This document shows, in pieces, positions 6,834 to 16,191 of a stretch of 40,737 nt of DNA. How positions within the stretch are numbered: the first letter of the stretch is position 1; every line of letters begins with the position of its first letter. The DNA comes from GWA1-54-12 sp964489845 (GTDB lineage: Bacteria; Patescibacteriota; Minisyncoccia; UBA6257; GWB1-50-10), in the NCBI GenBank assembly GCA_964489845.1, contig CAZAZV010000006.1, forward strand, positions 1 through 40,737. The letters are read 5' to 3'. The position numbers and the translations under genes are program-made. A model generated the notes under the pieces. The model was not told where the DNA came from. It did no database searches and saw nothing but the letters and a program-made list of their open reading frames with translations.

Positions 6834-7880
6834 TCAGGAATCAGGTGTGGAAGAAAATTGTTTCCGCGCGGTTTTTTGCTCTGAGAAATAGTTGAATGTT
6901 TCCTGCGCGATGAGCGCGAGGGGAACGGCAAGGAGCACGCCGGCCGTGCCGGCAACCTTCGCGCCGGCGAGGAGCGAGATAAGTACCATCACCGGGTGCA
7001 CGCGCATCGTTCTCCCCATCACAAGCGGGATGACAACGTGCGCTTCAAGCTCTTGGAGCACGACAAAGAAAATAACCACATAGAGACCGAGGAGCGGCGA
7101 TTGCGATACGGCGATAAAGAACGCGACTGTCCCGGAGAGCAGAGGTCCGATGACCGGCAAGAGTTCGAAGAGTGCGGCGAGAAGACCGAGCGTGAGCGCG
7201 TACGGAACGTGCAGGATCCACATACCGAGGGCGACCATCGTGCCGATAAACAAGCTCAGTCCGATTTGCGTGGCAAGCCAGCGGCGTATTTTCCGGGCAA
7301 ATCTGCCGAAGACGGTAAGCACTGCTCCTTCGTACGTATCCGGCAGGATGGCGCGCATCAGCCGTTCCGGACCGTCTTTCTCGACGGAGAGGTAGAAGCC
7401 GATGACGAACGCGGCGGCGACATACAAAACGTTCTGGAGAAACTTGGAAATGGTCCCGCCGACACCGCTCACGCCGCCCGAGGTGATGGACTGGAGTATC
7501 TGACTGACATTCTCACTCAGCGTCTTAATAGCGGAGTGCGGGATGCTGATGCCGAAAAATTTCGAAATGACGTCGTTGAATTGCGAGATGAACGCCCCGA
7601 CTTGAGTGACGAGCGTGGGGACGAGGAAGTACACGGCGGTGACGATAATGCCGATGCCGACGATGAAAACCATGAGCGTCCCGAGGAAGCGATGCACACC
7701 CTTTCGTTCCAGAAACCCGACAACCGGGTCGATGCCGAGCGAGATGACGATGGCGCCGAGGAGCGCCGCCCACACGCCGGCTGCCTGGAAGAAAACAATC
7801 GCGAGCGCGATGAACAAAAGAAGCTGCCACAGCGTGGTCCAGCTGACTTCAAACTTGGTAACCTGCTTGCCGTTCTGCAT
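6834..7880 (-). CDS. AI-2E family (PerM-like) membrane transporter
   Basis: 348 residues with about seven or eight hydrophobic segments: two or three near the N-terminus (about 13-85) and the rest after residue 150. The arrangement and the motifs VGFLERKGVHR, FELLPVIGP and a C-terminal GAKVAGTAGVLLAVPLA match the AI-2E/UPF0118 family. Members export small molecules or act as antiporters; the substrate cannot be told here, and signalling by autoinducer-2 should not be assumed. An AGGA Shine-Dalgarno-like sequence lies 7 nt before the ATG. It abuts the M16 peptidase gene with no gap and precedes tatD by 8 bp. Confidence 0.9.
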   Translation of the reverse strand: MQNGKQVTKFEVSWTTLWQLLLFIALAIVFFQAAGVWAALLGAIVISLGIDPVVGFLERKGVHRFLGTLMVFIVGIGIIVTAVYFLVPTLVTQVGAFISQFNDVISKFFGISIPHSAIKTLSENVSQILQSITSGGVSGVGGTISKFLQNVLYVAAAFVIGFYLSVEKDGPERLMRAILPDTYEGAVLTVFGRFARKIRRWLATQIGLSLFIGTMVALGMWILHVPYALTLGLLAALFELLPVIGPLLSGTVAFFIAVSQSPLLGLYVVIFFVVLQELEAHVVIPLVMGRTMRVHPVMVLISLLAGAKVAGTAGVLLAVPLALIAQETFNYFSEQKTARKQFSSTPDS

Positions 7881-9149
7881 CTATATCCTCACTATATCAC
7901 CGAAGTCCCTCTCCTTGAAAGGGCCGATGGCGGCGAAATTGAGCGCTCGGTTCACAAAAAGGTCCCGTGCGACGCGCTGTACATCGTCGGCGGTGACACG
8001 CTCGAGGGAGGCGGAAATGTGCTCGGGGGTGTGGAGGTTGAGTCCGTCGACGCGCTGGCTGGTGTAGAAACCGGCCAGATTGTCGGAGGTCTCGAGCGAA
8101 AGGAACAGGTTGCCGATGATGCTCTCCTTCGCTTTCCTGAGTTCGTCGTCGGGAATGAGTTCTTCCGTCAAGCGTTTGAATTCGGAGAGAATTGCCCGGG
8201 TGGTTTCCTCGACGCGCCCGGTGCTTACGCCCGCCCGCGCGGAAACGACGCCGCTGTTCGCGGTGAGGTCCGCATCGGTGTGCACATAGTACGCGACACC
8301 CATTTCGTCACGCAGCTTGCGGAAGAGGCGCGAGCTCATACCGCCGCCCAGAACATCGGAAAGCACCATCAGTGCGTATTTCCGTTCGTCGTGTACGTCG
8401 AAGGCGCGGAAACCGACGACGAGGTGTGTCTGGTCGGAGTCCTTTTCCTCAAGGAGAATCTGCGGAATCTCTTGGTGCTCCACGACGGGCGGGAGCGCCG
8501 TCTCCGCGGCGCGCGGGACCGAGCCGAATGCCCGGAAAATCTCGTCGCGAATCGTATTCGGGTCGTAGCCGCCCGCGAGGGCGACGATGGTGTTCTCGGA
8601 CGTGTAGTGCTTCGTGCGGAACGTGATGAATTCGTCGCGCTTAATGCCCTGGATGACTTCCTTTCGGCCGGCGACGCTCCATCCCGCCGGCTGGTCTCCG
8701 TAGAGCACCTTGAGGAACAAATCGGCGACTTTGTACATCGGCATGTCCTCGTACATATTGATTTCTTCGATGATGACGCCGCGTTCCTTCTCGAGTTCCG
8801 CTTCGGGGAACGTAGGATGCAGGTACAGATCGGAGACGATTTCGACGAGTTTGCCGACCGACTGGTTGCGCGCCTTCGCGTAGTACGCGGTTGATTCCTG
8901 ACCGGTGAACGCGTTGTACTGCGCGCCGAGGCCGTCGAGCTCGATGGCGATGTCGCTCGGTTGCGGCCGCTTCGTCGTCCCCTTGAACGCCATATGTTCG
9001 AGAAAGTGCGAGAGTCCCGAGATGTCCTTGTGTTCGTATTTGGAACCGACTTTGACGGTCGCCATCACGGTCGTCGCGAGGCTCTCCGGCATCGGCACCA
9101 GCAGCACCTCGACGCCGTTATCGAGTTTGTATGTTTCGAAGTTGTTCAT
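7881..9149 (-). CDS. M16 family zinc metallopeptidase
   Basis: 422 residues. The inverted zinc motif HFLEHMAFKGT (HxxEH) occurs at about 43-53, and the third ligand lies in ERGVIIEEINMYED about 75 residues later. The C-terminal half carries the second M16 domain, including GGGMSSRLFRKLRDEMG and AYYVH. There is no signal peptide, so it is likely cytoplasmic like the processing-peptidase-like bacterial members. Its start overlaps the glyQS stop by 4 bp (ATGA), indicating translational coupling. The substrate is unknown. Confidence 0.95.
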   Translation of the reverse strand: MNNFETYKLDNGVEVLLVPMPESLATTVMATVKVGSKYEHKDISGLSHFLEHMAFKGTTKRPQPSDIAIELDGLGAQYNAFTGQESTAYYAKARNQSVGKLVEIVSDLYLHPTFPEAELEKERGVIIEEINMYEDMPMYKVADLFLKVLYGDQPAGWSVAGRKEVIQGIKRDEFITFRTKHYTSENTIVALAGGYDPNTIRDEIFRAFGSVPRAAETALPPVVEHQEIPQILLEEKDSDQTHLVVGFRAFDVHDERKYALMVLSDVLGGGMSSRLFRKLRDEMGVAYYVHTDADLTANSGVVSARAGVSTGRVEETTRAILSEFKRLTEELIPDDELRKAKESIIGNLFLSLETSDNLAGFYTSQRVDGLNLHTPEHISASLERVTADDVQRVARDLFVNRALNFAAIGPFKERDFGDIVRI

Positions 9150-10432
9150 TGCAATTTTTCTTCAAGATACGATACCAACTCCCCTATCGCAACTCGCTCC
9201 TGTTTCATGCTGTCCCGGTCCCGCACCGTCACGTCGTCCCGCTCGAGTGAATCGAAATCGACGGTCACGGCGAACGGCGTTCCCGCTTCGTCTTGGGCGC
9301 GATAGCGTTTGCCGATATTGCCGCGGTCGTCCCAGGCGGTCATGAAGCGGAGCTTCAGCGTGTCGTACAAGTCGCGCGCCTTTTTCACGAGCTCCGGCTT
9401 GTTCGCAAGGAGCGGGAACACGGCGACTTTGTAGGGCGCGAGCTTCGGGTGGAGTTTCAGGACGACGCGCTCCTCCTCTTCGAGATACGCATCAGCGAGG
9501 AAAAAAAGTGCAGCGCGGTCGACGCCGCCCGAGGTCTCGACAACCCACGGCAAGTACTTCTCGCCCGTCTCGGGGTCGGCATAGTGCAAATCGACGCCGG
9601 AGTATTCCTCGTGCCGTTTCAAATCCCAACCGCCGCGGTGATGCACTCCCTCGAACTCTTTCCACTCACCGTCGAAATGATACTCGATGTCCCACGCGTC
9701 CTGCGCGTAATGTGCGCGCTCGTCCTCCTCGTGCTGGCGGAGGCGGAGATGTTTCTTCGCGAGCCCCAGAGACAGGTACCAATCCATGCGCGCTTGTTTC
9801 CAGTATTCGTACCACCGCTTCGATTCCTGCTTATCCGGTTTGATGTAGAACTGGAGCTCCATCTGCTCGAATTCGCGCGAGCGGAACGTGAGCTGTCCCG
9901 GCGTAATTTCGTTGCGGAACGCCTTGCCGATTTGTGCGACGCCGAAGGGTATCTTCACGCGCGAGGAATCGAGCACGTTCCTGAAATTCACATGGACGCC
10001 CTGCGTGATTTCGCCACGCAGAAACACTTTTTGTTTTGAATCCTCCACGGCGCCGAGTTCCGCTTCGACGAGGAGGTTGAATTGCCGCGGTTCGCCGAGT
10101 TCCCCTCCGCATTCCGGACAGGCGATTCCGGCCTGGTCCGCGCGGAACCGCCGGTGGCACCTCGTGCACTCGACTAAGGGGTCGGTGAAGGCCTCGACAT
10201 GCCCCGACGCTTCCCAGACCTTCGGATTCATGAAAATCGCGGCGTCGATACCGACGACGTCATCGCGGAGCTGAACCATTGAGCGCCAAAACTCGCGCTT
10301 GATATTATTTTTCAACTCGACGCCCAAGGGGCCGTAGTCCCACGTGCCGCCGAGACCCCCGTAGAGCTCGCTCCCGGGATAGATGAACCCGCGCCGTTTG
10401 GCGAGCGCCGCAATGTTTTCGAGGAGCGTCAT
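9146..10432 (-). CDS. glyQS: Glycyl-tRNA synthetase (dimeric, single-chain type)
   Basis: 428 residues; class II synthetase of the alpha2 form. The N-terminus RRGFIYPGSELYGGLGGTWD is the family signature, followed by motif 1, a zinc-type CTRCH...CPECG pair (about 88-112), the FRNEITPG segment, GWDLKRHEEYSG and the motif 3 region ETSGGVDRA. The anticodon-binding domain covers about the last 100 residues. It starts 46 bp after the DUF11-like gene. No Shine-Dalgarno is visible before the ATG. It overlaps the M16 peptidase gene by 4 bp. Confidence 0.97.
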   Translation of the reverse strand: MTLLENIAALAKRRGFIYPGSELYGGLGGTWDYGPLGVELKNNIKREFWRSMVQLRDDVVGIDAAIFMNPKVWEASGHVEAFTDPLVECTRCHRRFRADQAGIACPECGGELGEPRQFNLLVEAELGAVEDSKQKVFLRGEITQGVHVNFRNVLDSSRVKIPFGVAQIGKAFRNEITPGQLTFRSREFEQMELQFYIKPDKQESKRWYEYWKQARMDWYLSLGLAKKHLRLRQHEEDERAHYAQDAWDIEYHFDGEWKEFEGVHHRGGWDLKRHEEYSGVDLHYADPETGEKYLPWVVETSGGVDRAALFFLADAYLEEEERVVLKLHPKLAPYKVAVFPLLANKPELVKKARDLYDTLKLRFMTAWDDRGNIGKRYRAQDEAGTPFAVTVDFDSLERDDVTVRDRDSMKQERVAIGELVSYLEEKLQ

Positions 10433-10478
10433 ATAAGGAAAAGGATAAACGGAAAAAGGAACGGCGTAAAGCGCGCGT

Positions 10479-12197
10479 TTATTGAACTATTCCCTCCGAG
10501 GGCGACACCGTTGTGTCGCTCGTAAGTTGCGTCGTCACCGCGTCGGCGGTGTCGCCGAGTGCCACGCCGGTGAATGCATCGGTAGCGGAGAGCCGCGTTT
10601 GATACGCAAGGAGTTCATACGACCCCTTCATCGAAGTGCTCGGCGTCGCCGAGATCTGGAATACCGCCTCGGGCGGAGCGTCGAGAACCCCCCGCGTCGC
10701 GGCGAGATTTCCAATATCCCACACCATATCATGCGAACTCGCGTCGTATGTCGGTGCCGTCCCGTCGGTTGCCTTGCTCGTGCCCGTGAACGTCACGTTA
10801 TCGGGAAGCGCGGCGCGCACGACGAGGTTCTGTAAATCAGTAGAATAATTTTTGATTTTCCAGTGGATGGTGTACTGCGTCGCATCCCCCACCGTCGGCG
10901 GGAAGTTGCCCTGATTCGCGACGCCGGCGAGCGCGTCGCGGTAGTACGCCGCAGCCGACACGTGCGCCTCGCCGGCGATGTTTACCGTGTACGACGAGAG
11001 TGAGGAGAGCGCGTCAGCATGAACATAGTACGGAACCGTCGGAGACGCGATGCGCGCGTCGAGTTCCGCCGTGAAGTTCTTGTCGCTCAATCGCTCGATG
11101 GGAAAATCGGAATCGAGTGGAACCGTTACCGTCACAGCGCCTTGCGCGCCGGGAGGCAGCAGGGCGAACGTGGGAATGACATTCTTGTTCCAAGTGATTT
11201 GTCCTTGGCCGATGTTCACGTAACCGTTCGACGAGAGCGAGCCGAGCGAAAACATTTCGCCGACGAGGTTCGCCGTGAGCGTCACGTCGCGAAGCGCGAC
11301 GCCGCTCTGGTTGCTGTAACTCACGGTGTATGTGAGCGTGTCGCCCGCCCGCGCGACAGTTCCCTTGTCGCACGAGATGGAAAGCGAGAGTGGCGAGGTG
11401 TTCACGGCGAGCGGCACCGCTTCCGCGACGAGCGGATACGTCGCGCCGTTGATATTCGAAACGATGGTGACGAGGAGCGACGGAGGATTGGTGGCAGCAA
11501 GAGCGCCGTACCAGAAGCCACTGAAGGTGAATGTCCCGCTTCCTTCCGCACGTATGTCGCCGATATCCCACGAATTGTTCGGTTCCGACGTCTTCGTGAC
11601 GGTGAATGCCGCCGGTTTCTTGAGCGACACAGACACGTCGGGTATGTCGGCCCCCGAAACGTTACGGTAGTTGAGCGTAACGGTGAATTCCGAGCCGTTC
11701 ACTACTTGTTGCGGCGATACGACGCTGACGTCGAGGGCGGGTTTATCGAACGTAAACGCGTGGGTGTATGTCTGTTGAAAGTCGCCTGCTCCGATATTGT
11801 ACGAAAGATAGGCGGTGAGTTCGTAGGTTGCGTTACTGTCCGCGGAGGGGGTGGCAACGACCCGAACCGTCCGTTTCGTGAGCTCATTCGTTCCGACTTC
11901 TCCGATTGATTCGCTGCCGCCGCTCAAGACGGAAAGATTGTCCGTACCCTGCACCTGGAGCGAAGCATGCTCGAGCAGTTGTCCGGTGTTATTCTCGACG
12001 GTCAGCGCCACATCGAACGGTGCGCCGACGTAGGCGGCGTCATATGAGAAATCGACCGCGACATCGCGTGCAGGATTACTCCGCAGCACGACGTATGCCG
12101 CTCCGGCGATAAGGAGCAGCGTGAGCGCGCTAAGCCCAACGAGAATCTTGGTGAAAACCGGCAAGATCGAATGTATCCGTTCCTCGTGACGTGCCAT
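10479..12197 (-). CDS. Membrane-anchored surface protein with DUF11-like Ig repeats
   Basis: 572 residues from the ATG at 12197; an ATG exists 75 bp upstream but adds an Arg-rich stretch that reads as non-coding. A single membrane segment (about 14-37, KILVGLSALTLLLIAGAAYV) is followed by a long extracellular part. At least four beta-sandwich units are recognisable, each with a phrase like FDVALTVENNTG, FTVTLNYRNVSG, LTYTVSYSNQSG or IHWKIKNYSTD, matching DUF11/CARDB-type adhesive repeats. It is Ser/Thr-rich. The start overlaps the recO 3' end by 68 bp. A role in the cell envelope or contact with a host cell is plausible for this kind of organism, but inferred. Confidence 0.8.
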   Translation of the reverse strand: MARHEERIHSILPVFTKILVGLSALTLLLIAGAAYVVLRSNPARDVAVDFSYDAAYVGAPFDVALTVENNTGQLLEHASLQVQGTDNLSVLSGGSESIGEVGTNELTKRTVRVVATPSADSNATYELTAYLSYNIGAGDFQQTYTHAFTFDKPALDVSVVSPQQVVNGSEFTVTLNYRNVSGADIPDVSVSLKKPAAFTVTKTSEPNNSWDIGDIRAEGSGTFTFSGFWYGALAATNPPSLLVTIVSNINGATYPLVAEAVPLAVNTSPLSLSISCDKGTVARAGDTLTYTVSYSNQSGVALRDVTLTANLVGEMFSLGSLSSNGYVNIGQGQITWNKNVIPTFALLPPGAQGAVTVTVPLDSDFPIERLSDKNFTAELDARIASPTVPYYVHADALSSLSSYTVNIAGEAHVSAAAYYRDALAGVANQGNFPPTVGDATQYTIHWKIKNYSTDLQNLVVRAALPDNVTFTGTSKATDGTAPTYDASSHDMVWDIGNLAATRGVLDAPPEAVFQISATPSTSMKGSYELLAYQTRLSATDAFTGVALGDTADAVTTQLTSDTTVSPSEGIVQ

Positions 12198-12741
12198 GAC
12201 TATTACAATAAAACGTCGCGTCCTGAACTGCAAAGCGCGTCGCCTTCGCTCCGCACACGCTGCACTGTGCAAATCGCGGGTCGTATCCTATGAGTTCCAG
12301 GGCGCGCACCAGAACATTTGATGAAGGGACATTCGTGCCGACCACGATGTCACGGAGCAGACGCCAGAGCTCCGGTTCGGGAACAAATGGGGGAAGCAAT
12401 GCTTTGACTAAATAAGCCGCCTTCAGGAGATCGCCCTGGTCATTCCCGCGGAAGCGGGAATCCAGAATGTCACTTGGTTTCCCGGATTCCGGGTCGAACC
12501 AGGAATGACAAGAAGAGGCCTCTAAAGCGCCGGCGAGGCGGTAGTGATTTTTCCCGACGATGCGGGCGGTAATAAAAGAAAGCGTGTTGAGGTACGGCGT
12601 GAGCTTGGAAGTGATGGCGGTGCCGGCGGCGACAAGCGTCGGTATGATGCCGTAGGCCTCCGTGAACAAAAAAGCAAGCGAATCCCGTTCACCGGAGATT
12701 CGCTTGCCTACGACGAGGGCGTCGGTGACAAACTCTACCAT
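12130..12741 (-). CDS. recO: RecO-like DNA repair protein with an in-frame palindrome insert
   Basis: 203 residues from the ATG at 12741, chosen because MVEFVTDALVVGKRISGERD is the normal RecO beginning (OB-fold). RecO loads RecA in gap repair, and recA is at 32617. A C-terminal CSVCGAK with a later C and H suggests the zinc-binding tail. Residues about 78-103 (containing DSRFRGND) are encoded by a palindromic repeat at 12435-12508 and have no counterpart in ordinary RecO. The 5' end overlaps the small membrane gene by 7 bp and the 3' end overlaps the DUF11-like gene by 68 bp, an unusually long overlap. Identity rests mainly on the N-terminal domain. Confidence 0.75.
   Translation of the reverse strand: MVEFVTDALVVGKRISGERDSLAFLFTEAYGIIPTLVAAGTAITSKLTPYLNTLSFITARIVGKNHYRLAGALEASSCHSWFDPESGKPSDILDSRFRGNDQGDLLKAAYLVKALLPPFVPEPELWRLLRDIVVGTNVPSSNVLVRALELIGYDPRFAQCSVCGAKATRFAVQDATFYCNSHGTSRGTDTFDLAGFHQDSRWA
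12435..12508. repeat. REPIN-like palindromic element inside recO
   Basis: CCTGGT and TCATTCC on the left (12435-12446) pair with GGAATGA and ACCAGG on the right (12498-12508). Inside are ATTCCCGC (12442-12449) with GCGGGAAT (12454-12461) and CCCGG/CCGGG (12481-12493). The first hairpin recurs at 21875-21894. The arrangement, two hairpins inside one outer dyad, is that of REP doublets. The ATTCCC-N8-GGGAAT core also resembles the dRS3-type repeats of Neisseria. Confidence 0.8.
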
Positions 12742-13067
12742 CCACCCAGTATAGCAATGCTTCCGCCCCCCGTCGAAAGCAACACCGCTGAGAGCGCAAC
12801 GAGCAGAGCTGCCCGTTGCCACGCGCCGGCATCCCGCTGGATAATTCCGGAAACAAGGGAGATGACGCTCCATATGCACACGGCAAGCGCCGCTGCCTGC
12901 ACGCCGGCACCGAGTACGATGGGGAGCGAGATAAGCGCCCGCACCGAGAAGAGCACGACGCTCTCCGTATGCCTCCGCTCGAAGGAACCGGTGAAAACGA
13001 GTGCGAGCGCAAGGCGTGCAATGAGGAGTGCACTATCCTGAAACAGGAATAAAATCGGAATCACCAT
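12735..13067 (-). CDS. Small polytopic membrane protein (DoxX-like in look)
   Basis: 110 residues with about four hydrophobic segments (approximately 2-26, 40-52, 55-75 and 84-105). The start, ALLIARLALALVFTGSFERR, resembles the first helix of DoxX-type proteins, but similarity is too weak to name a function. It starts 3 bp after the preceding gene and overlaps recO by 7 bp, which supports it as a real coupled gene. Confidence 0.6.
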   Translation of the reverse strand: MVIPILFLFQDSALLIARLALALVFTGSFERRHTESVVLFSVRALISLPIVLGAGVQAAALAVCIWSVISLVSGIIQRDAGAWQRAALLVALSAVLLSTGGGSIAILGGW

Positions 13068-13070
13068 GCG

Positions 13071-14153
13071 TTACAACCTATTCGCTGCTGTTTTGTACGC
13101 GTTGTACGAAGTGCCGATGAGAAGCGTCCTGCCCGACCAGCCGTAGTTGAATGCGGCGTTCGGCTCACTGAATGTTTCATATCTGCCGGTGAAGTTCCCG
13201 GCACTGCCGTCCTTCCAGGTACTCGGGTTTGTCATATTTCCCGAGAAGAAGTTCATGACATCGGTCTGTTGCGACTCGAACCGCGCCACGGCGGTTTTCG
13301 CAGCTGCAAGGTCGGCGGCAGATTTGAGTTGCGCCGCAAGTCCGAACCACGTTCCGTTACTGTCCGTATACGTATAGTACGTGGCGTCCGGCTGGAACTG
13401 CGCGGCAACGTCGCTCGTGAAAACGTCGGGAGCGAGGAGTGATACAATCGTAGCGAACGGTACAAAGTTCCCCGAATCGTCGGTCAATATCACTTCACGG
13501 AAGAGCGGTACCTGGGTTCCGGAGAGCGCCAGTTGCTGCAAGAGCGCGCCCGGCGTCCCGCCGCTGGTCACAACGACGCTCTGCGTGCTATCCGCCGGCG
13601 TCGTGAAGAGAGAGAGGTGTGAAGATGCGGTCGTTGAGGTTCCCGTTGGCGCAGTGGTCGTCGCGACCACCGCGTTCGTGGTAGTACCTTCGCTCGGCGC
13701 GGAACTCGTCGGAACTTCAACCGGCGGTACCAACGGCTCCACTGACGGAGTGCTGGGTGCGGTTGGCGCCGACGTCGTCGCTTCGGGCACCGTCACGGTG
13801 TTCGTCTCGGCTTTCTTCTCCGAGAAAGCGGGGATGACGAAAAAGTATGCGACAGCGCCAATGACAAGCACCGCGATGAGTCCGATGAGAAGCGGAAGTG
13901 GATTCTTCTTTTCTACCGGCCCCATATCCGACGGTGGGATCGGCGGCTTCGGGATTCCTCCCAGAGAAACGGAAGCCGGCGTGCCCGGTTCGGGAATTTC
14001 GGGAGTCGGCATCTGCGGTTGCGGTGCGGCTCCTTCCGTAGCGGACGCTACCGGCATATACGGCTTTGGAGCGCCGCCACCTTCTTCTGAGATCGAACGC
14101 TTGTCGGACTCCATGGTCCGTACGCCAATGTCACTTAGTTTCTGGTCTTCCAT
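13071..14153 (-). CDS. Single-pass membrane protein with Pro-rich and Thr/Ser-rich linkers
   Basis: 360 residues, not recognised. Residues 1-80 are Pro/Gly-rich and should be cytoplasmic. One membrane helix (about 86-109, LPLLIGLIAVLVIGAVAYFF) follows a KK pair. A Thr/Ser/Pro linker of about 80 residues leads to a folded C-terminal domain of about 170 residues with several aromatic residues (TYYTYTDSNGTWFG). The build is that of an envelope-anchored extracellular protein. Its start overlaps the pnp 3' end by 23 bp, so it is expressed with pnp. Confidence 0.75.
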   Translation of the reverse strand: MEDQKLSDIGVRTMESDKRSISEEGGGAPKPYMPVASATEGAAPQPQMPTPEIPEPGTPASVSLGGIPKPPIPPSDMGPVEKKNPLPLLIGLIAVLVIGAVAYFFVIPAFSEKKAETNTVTVPEATTSAPTAPSTPSVEPLVPPVEVPTSSAPSEGTTTNAVVATTTAPTGTSTTASSHLSLFTTPADSTQSVVVTSGGTPGALLQQLALSGTQVPLFREVILTDDSGNFVPFATIVSLLAPDVFTSDVAAQFQPDATYYTYTDSNGTWFGLAAQLKSAADLAAAKTAVARFESQQTDVMNFFSGNMTNPSTWKDGSAGNFTGRYETFSEPNAAFNYGWSGRTLLIGTSYNAYKTAANRL

Positions 14154-16185
14154 TGCTTGATGTGTCCTTTAATGATAATCCTATTTTATCATTGTCGCGG
14201 TCGACCTTTATCACTCGTGCGCGAACACGATCCCCTTCTTTTAGTATATCAGAAACGCGTTCCACGTATTTGTCGGAAAGTTCCGAAACGTGAATCATAC
14301 CGGATTGGTTGCCGCCCAAATCGACGATGGCGCCGAAATCGAGGAGCTTTATCACGGTTCCTTCGATGACGTCTCCCACGTTGTACTCGCGGACCATCGC
14401 TTGTACGGTGTGAAGCGCCTGTTCGACCGACCGACGATTGCTGCCGGAGACGGACACCATGCCGTCTTCTTCGATATCGACGCGCGTGTCGTTCCCTGCT
14501 TCTGCTCCGATGCGGTTAATTGTGCGCCCGCCAGGACCGATGATTTCCCCGATGCGCTCTTTCGGAACCATCGTGGTCATGATGATCGGTGCGTACGGGG
14601 AAAGTTCCTTGCGGGGCTCCGGGAGCACATTCCGGAGCGCCTCGAGAATAGTCAGGCGTGCCGCGCGCGCTTGCGGGAGCGCCGCAGCGAAAAGTTGCGC
14701 GTCAATGCCCCGAACTTTTGTGTCCATTTGGATGGCGGTAACACCGTTTTTGGTCCCTGCCACTTTCAGGTCCATAAATCCGTAGTGGTCCTCGGCTCCC
14801 TGAATGTCGGTGAGGATGATGCGTTTTCCGCTCGCCTTATCCTCGAGGAATCCGATCGCAATGCCGGCAACGTGCTCGGGGAGCGGAACTCCGGCATCCA
14901 TCAGGGAAAGAGAGCTCGAGCAAGCGGTCGCCATCGAAGACGAACCGTTTGACGAGAGTGTTTCGGCGACGATGCGTATGGTATAGGGGAAATCCTGGGC
15001 GGAGGGGATGAGCGGCCGCAGTGCTTCCCATGCCAGGTGGCCGTGGCCGATCTCGCGCCTGCCGACGCTCCTGGATTTGCCGATTTCGCCTGTGGAAAAA
15101 CTGGGGAAATTGTAGTGGAGCATGAAGCGTTCAGTGCCGATATACTCGATGCTCTCGTTCATGAGCGCGTCGGAGAGCGGCGCGAGCGTCGTCACCGCAA
15201 GGACGTGCGTGTCTCCGCGCGCGAAGAGCGCCGAGCCGTGCGTCCGCGTAAGGAGTCCCGCTTCGGCGTAGAGCGGCCGAACCTCGTCGAATGCGCGTCC
15301 GTCGGAGCGTTTCCCGAGCTTGAGGGCGGACATGGCGAGCGAGTATGCCGCTTCGTCCTCGAACGCGGTGAGTGCCGCGTCGATCATGTCGGGGCTCTTC
15401 TCTTTTTCTTTCAAAGCGGTGACAAGGTGCTCCACCGCGGCATCCGGGTCATCCATATAAGGAAGCGTATCCGCAATGACCCGCTTCGCTTCGTCATCAA
15501 GCTTGGTAATCTCGATGGGTCGTTTCTCCTTCCCGACTTGTTTCACGATTTCCTCTTGAAACGCGACAAGCCGGTCGATTTCTCGCTGCGCTTCCTCGAA
15601 ATATCCGACGATACGCTCTTCGGGGACTTCCTTGCCCTCAAGCTCGATCGTGTTCACCAGTTCCCTCGGACCGGCGAAGAGTATATACTGCCGGAATCCC
15701 GTTTCGTCCTCGTGCGTCCGAAGCATGCATCCGGCGGGACCGTTCCAGGGGATGTCGGAGATGCCGAGCGCGGTCGAGGCGGCGATGAGTCCGATAACAT
15801 TCGGGTCGTGCTCGCCGTCGTACGCGAGGACGGTCACGACGATATGCACTTCATGGCGGAAGTGCGGGTCGAAGAGCGGACGAATCGTGCGGTCGATGCG
15901 CCGTCCCGAGAGGATCGCTTCGGTCGTCGGCCTGCCTTCCCGGCGCATGTAGCGGCTTCCGAGAATCTTGCCGATGGCGTAAAACCGCTCTTCGTAGTCG
16001 ACGGTGAGCGGGAAGAAGTCCTTTTCGGACTTCTCAGGGCTCTGCACCGCGGTCGCGAGGACGACGGTATCCCCGTACGTGCCGAGTACGGCGCCGTTCG
16101 CCCGTTTCACGAGGTCGGAAACCTCAAGCGTCACCTTGACACCCGCGATGTCCGTTTCAAAAATCTTCCGGTGTAAATCCTGCAT
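14131..16185 (-). CDS. pnp: Polyribonucleotide nucleotidyltransferase (PNPase)
   Basis: 684 residues from the ATG at 16185; a start 54 bp upstream is rejected because MQDLHRKIFETDIAGVKVTL is the canonical opening and the promoter lies just before it. Two RNase PH domains are present, the second with the catalytic region TDIQGAEDHYGFMDLKVAGT, followed by a KH domain (IGEIIGPGGRTINRI) and an S1 domain (GDVIEGTVIKLLDFGAIVDL). It is a phosphate-dependent 3'-5' exoribonuclease. In many bacteria pnp follows rpsO in one operon; here the two genes are divergent. RNase J is at 35755. Confidence 0.97.
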   Translation of the reverse strand: MQDLHRKIFETDIAGVKVTLEVSDLVKRANGAVLGTYGDTVVLATAVQSPEKSEKDFFPLTVDYEERFYAIGKILGSRYMRREGRPTTEAILSGRRIDRTIRPLFDPHFRHEVHIVVTVLAYDGEHDPNVIGLIAASTALGISDIPWNGPAGCMLRTHEDETGFRQYILFAGPRELVNTIELEGKEVPEERIVGYFEEAQREIDRLVAFQEEIVKQVGKEKRPIEITKLDDEAKRVIADTLPYMDDPDAAVEHLVTALKEKEKSPDMIDAALTAFEDEAAYSLAMSALKLGKRSDGRAFDEVRPLYAEAGLLTRTHGSALFARGDTHVLAVTTLAPLSDALMNESIEYIGTERFMLHYNFPSFSTGEIGKSRSVGRREIGHGHLAWEALRPLIPSAQDFPYTIRIVAETLSSNGSSSMATACSSSLSLMDAGVPLPEHVAGIAIGFLEDKASGKRIILTDIQGAEDHYGFMDLKVAGTKNGVTAIQMDTKVRGIDAQLFAAALPQARAARLTILEALRNVLPEPRKELSPYAPIIMTTMVPKERIGEIIGPGGRTINRIGAEAGNDTRVDIEEDGMVSVSGSNRRSVEQALHTVQAMVREYNVGDVIEGTVIKLLDFGAIVDLGGNQSGMIHVSELSDKYVERVSDILKEGDRVRARVIKVDRDNDKIGLSLKDTSSNGRPETK

Positions 16186-16191
16186 GGTATT

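Noticed and set aside
6996..8894. A very long plus-strand open frame (over 600 codons) opposite the AI-2E and M16 genes
   Set aside because: It is antisense to two well-supported genes, its translation is low-complexity and charged with no domain, and such frames are expected opposite GC-rich coding DNA.
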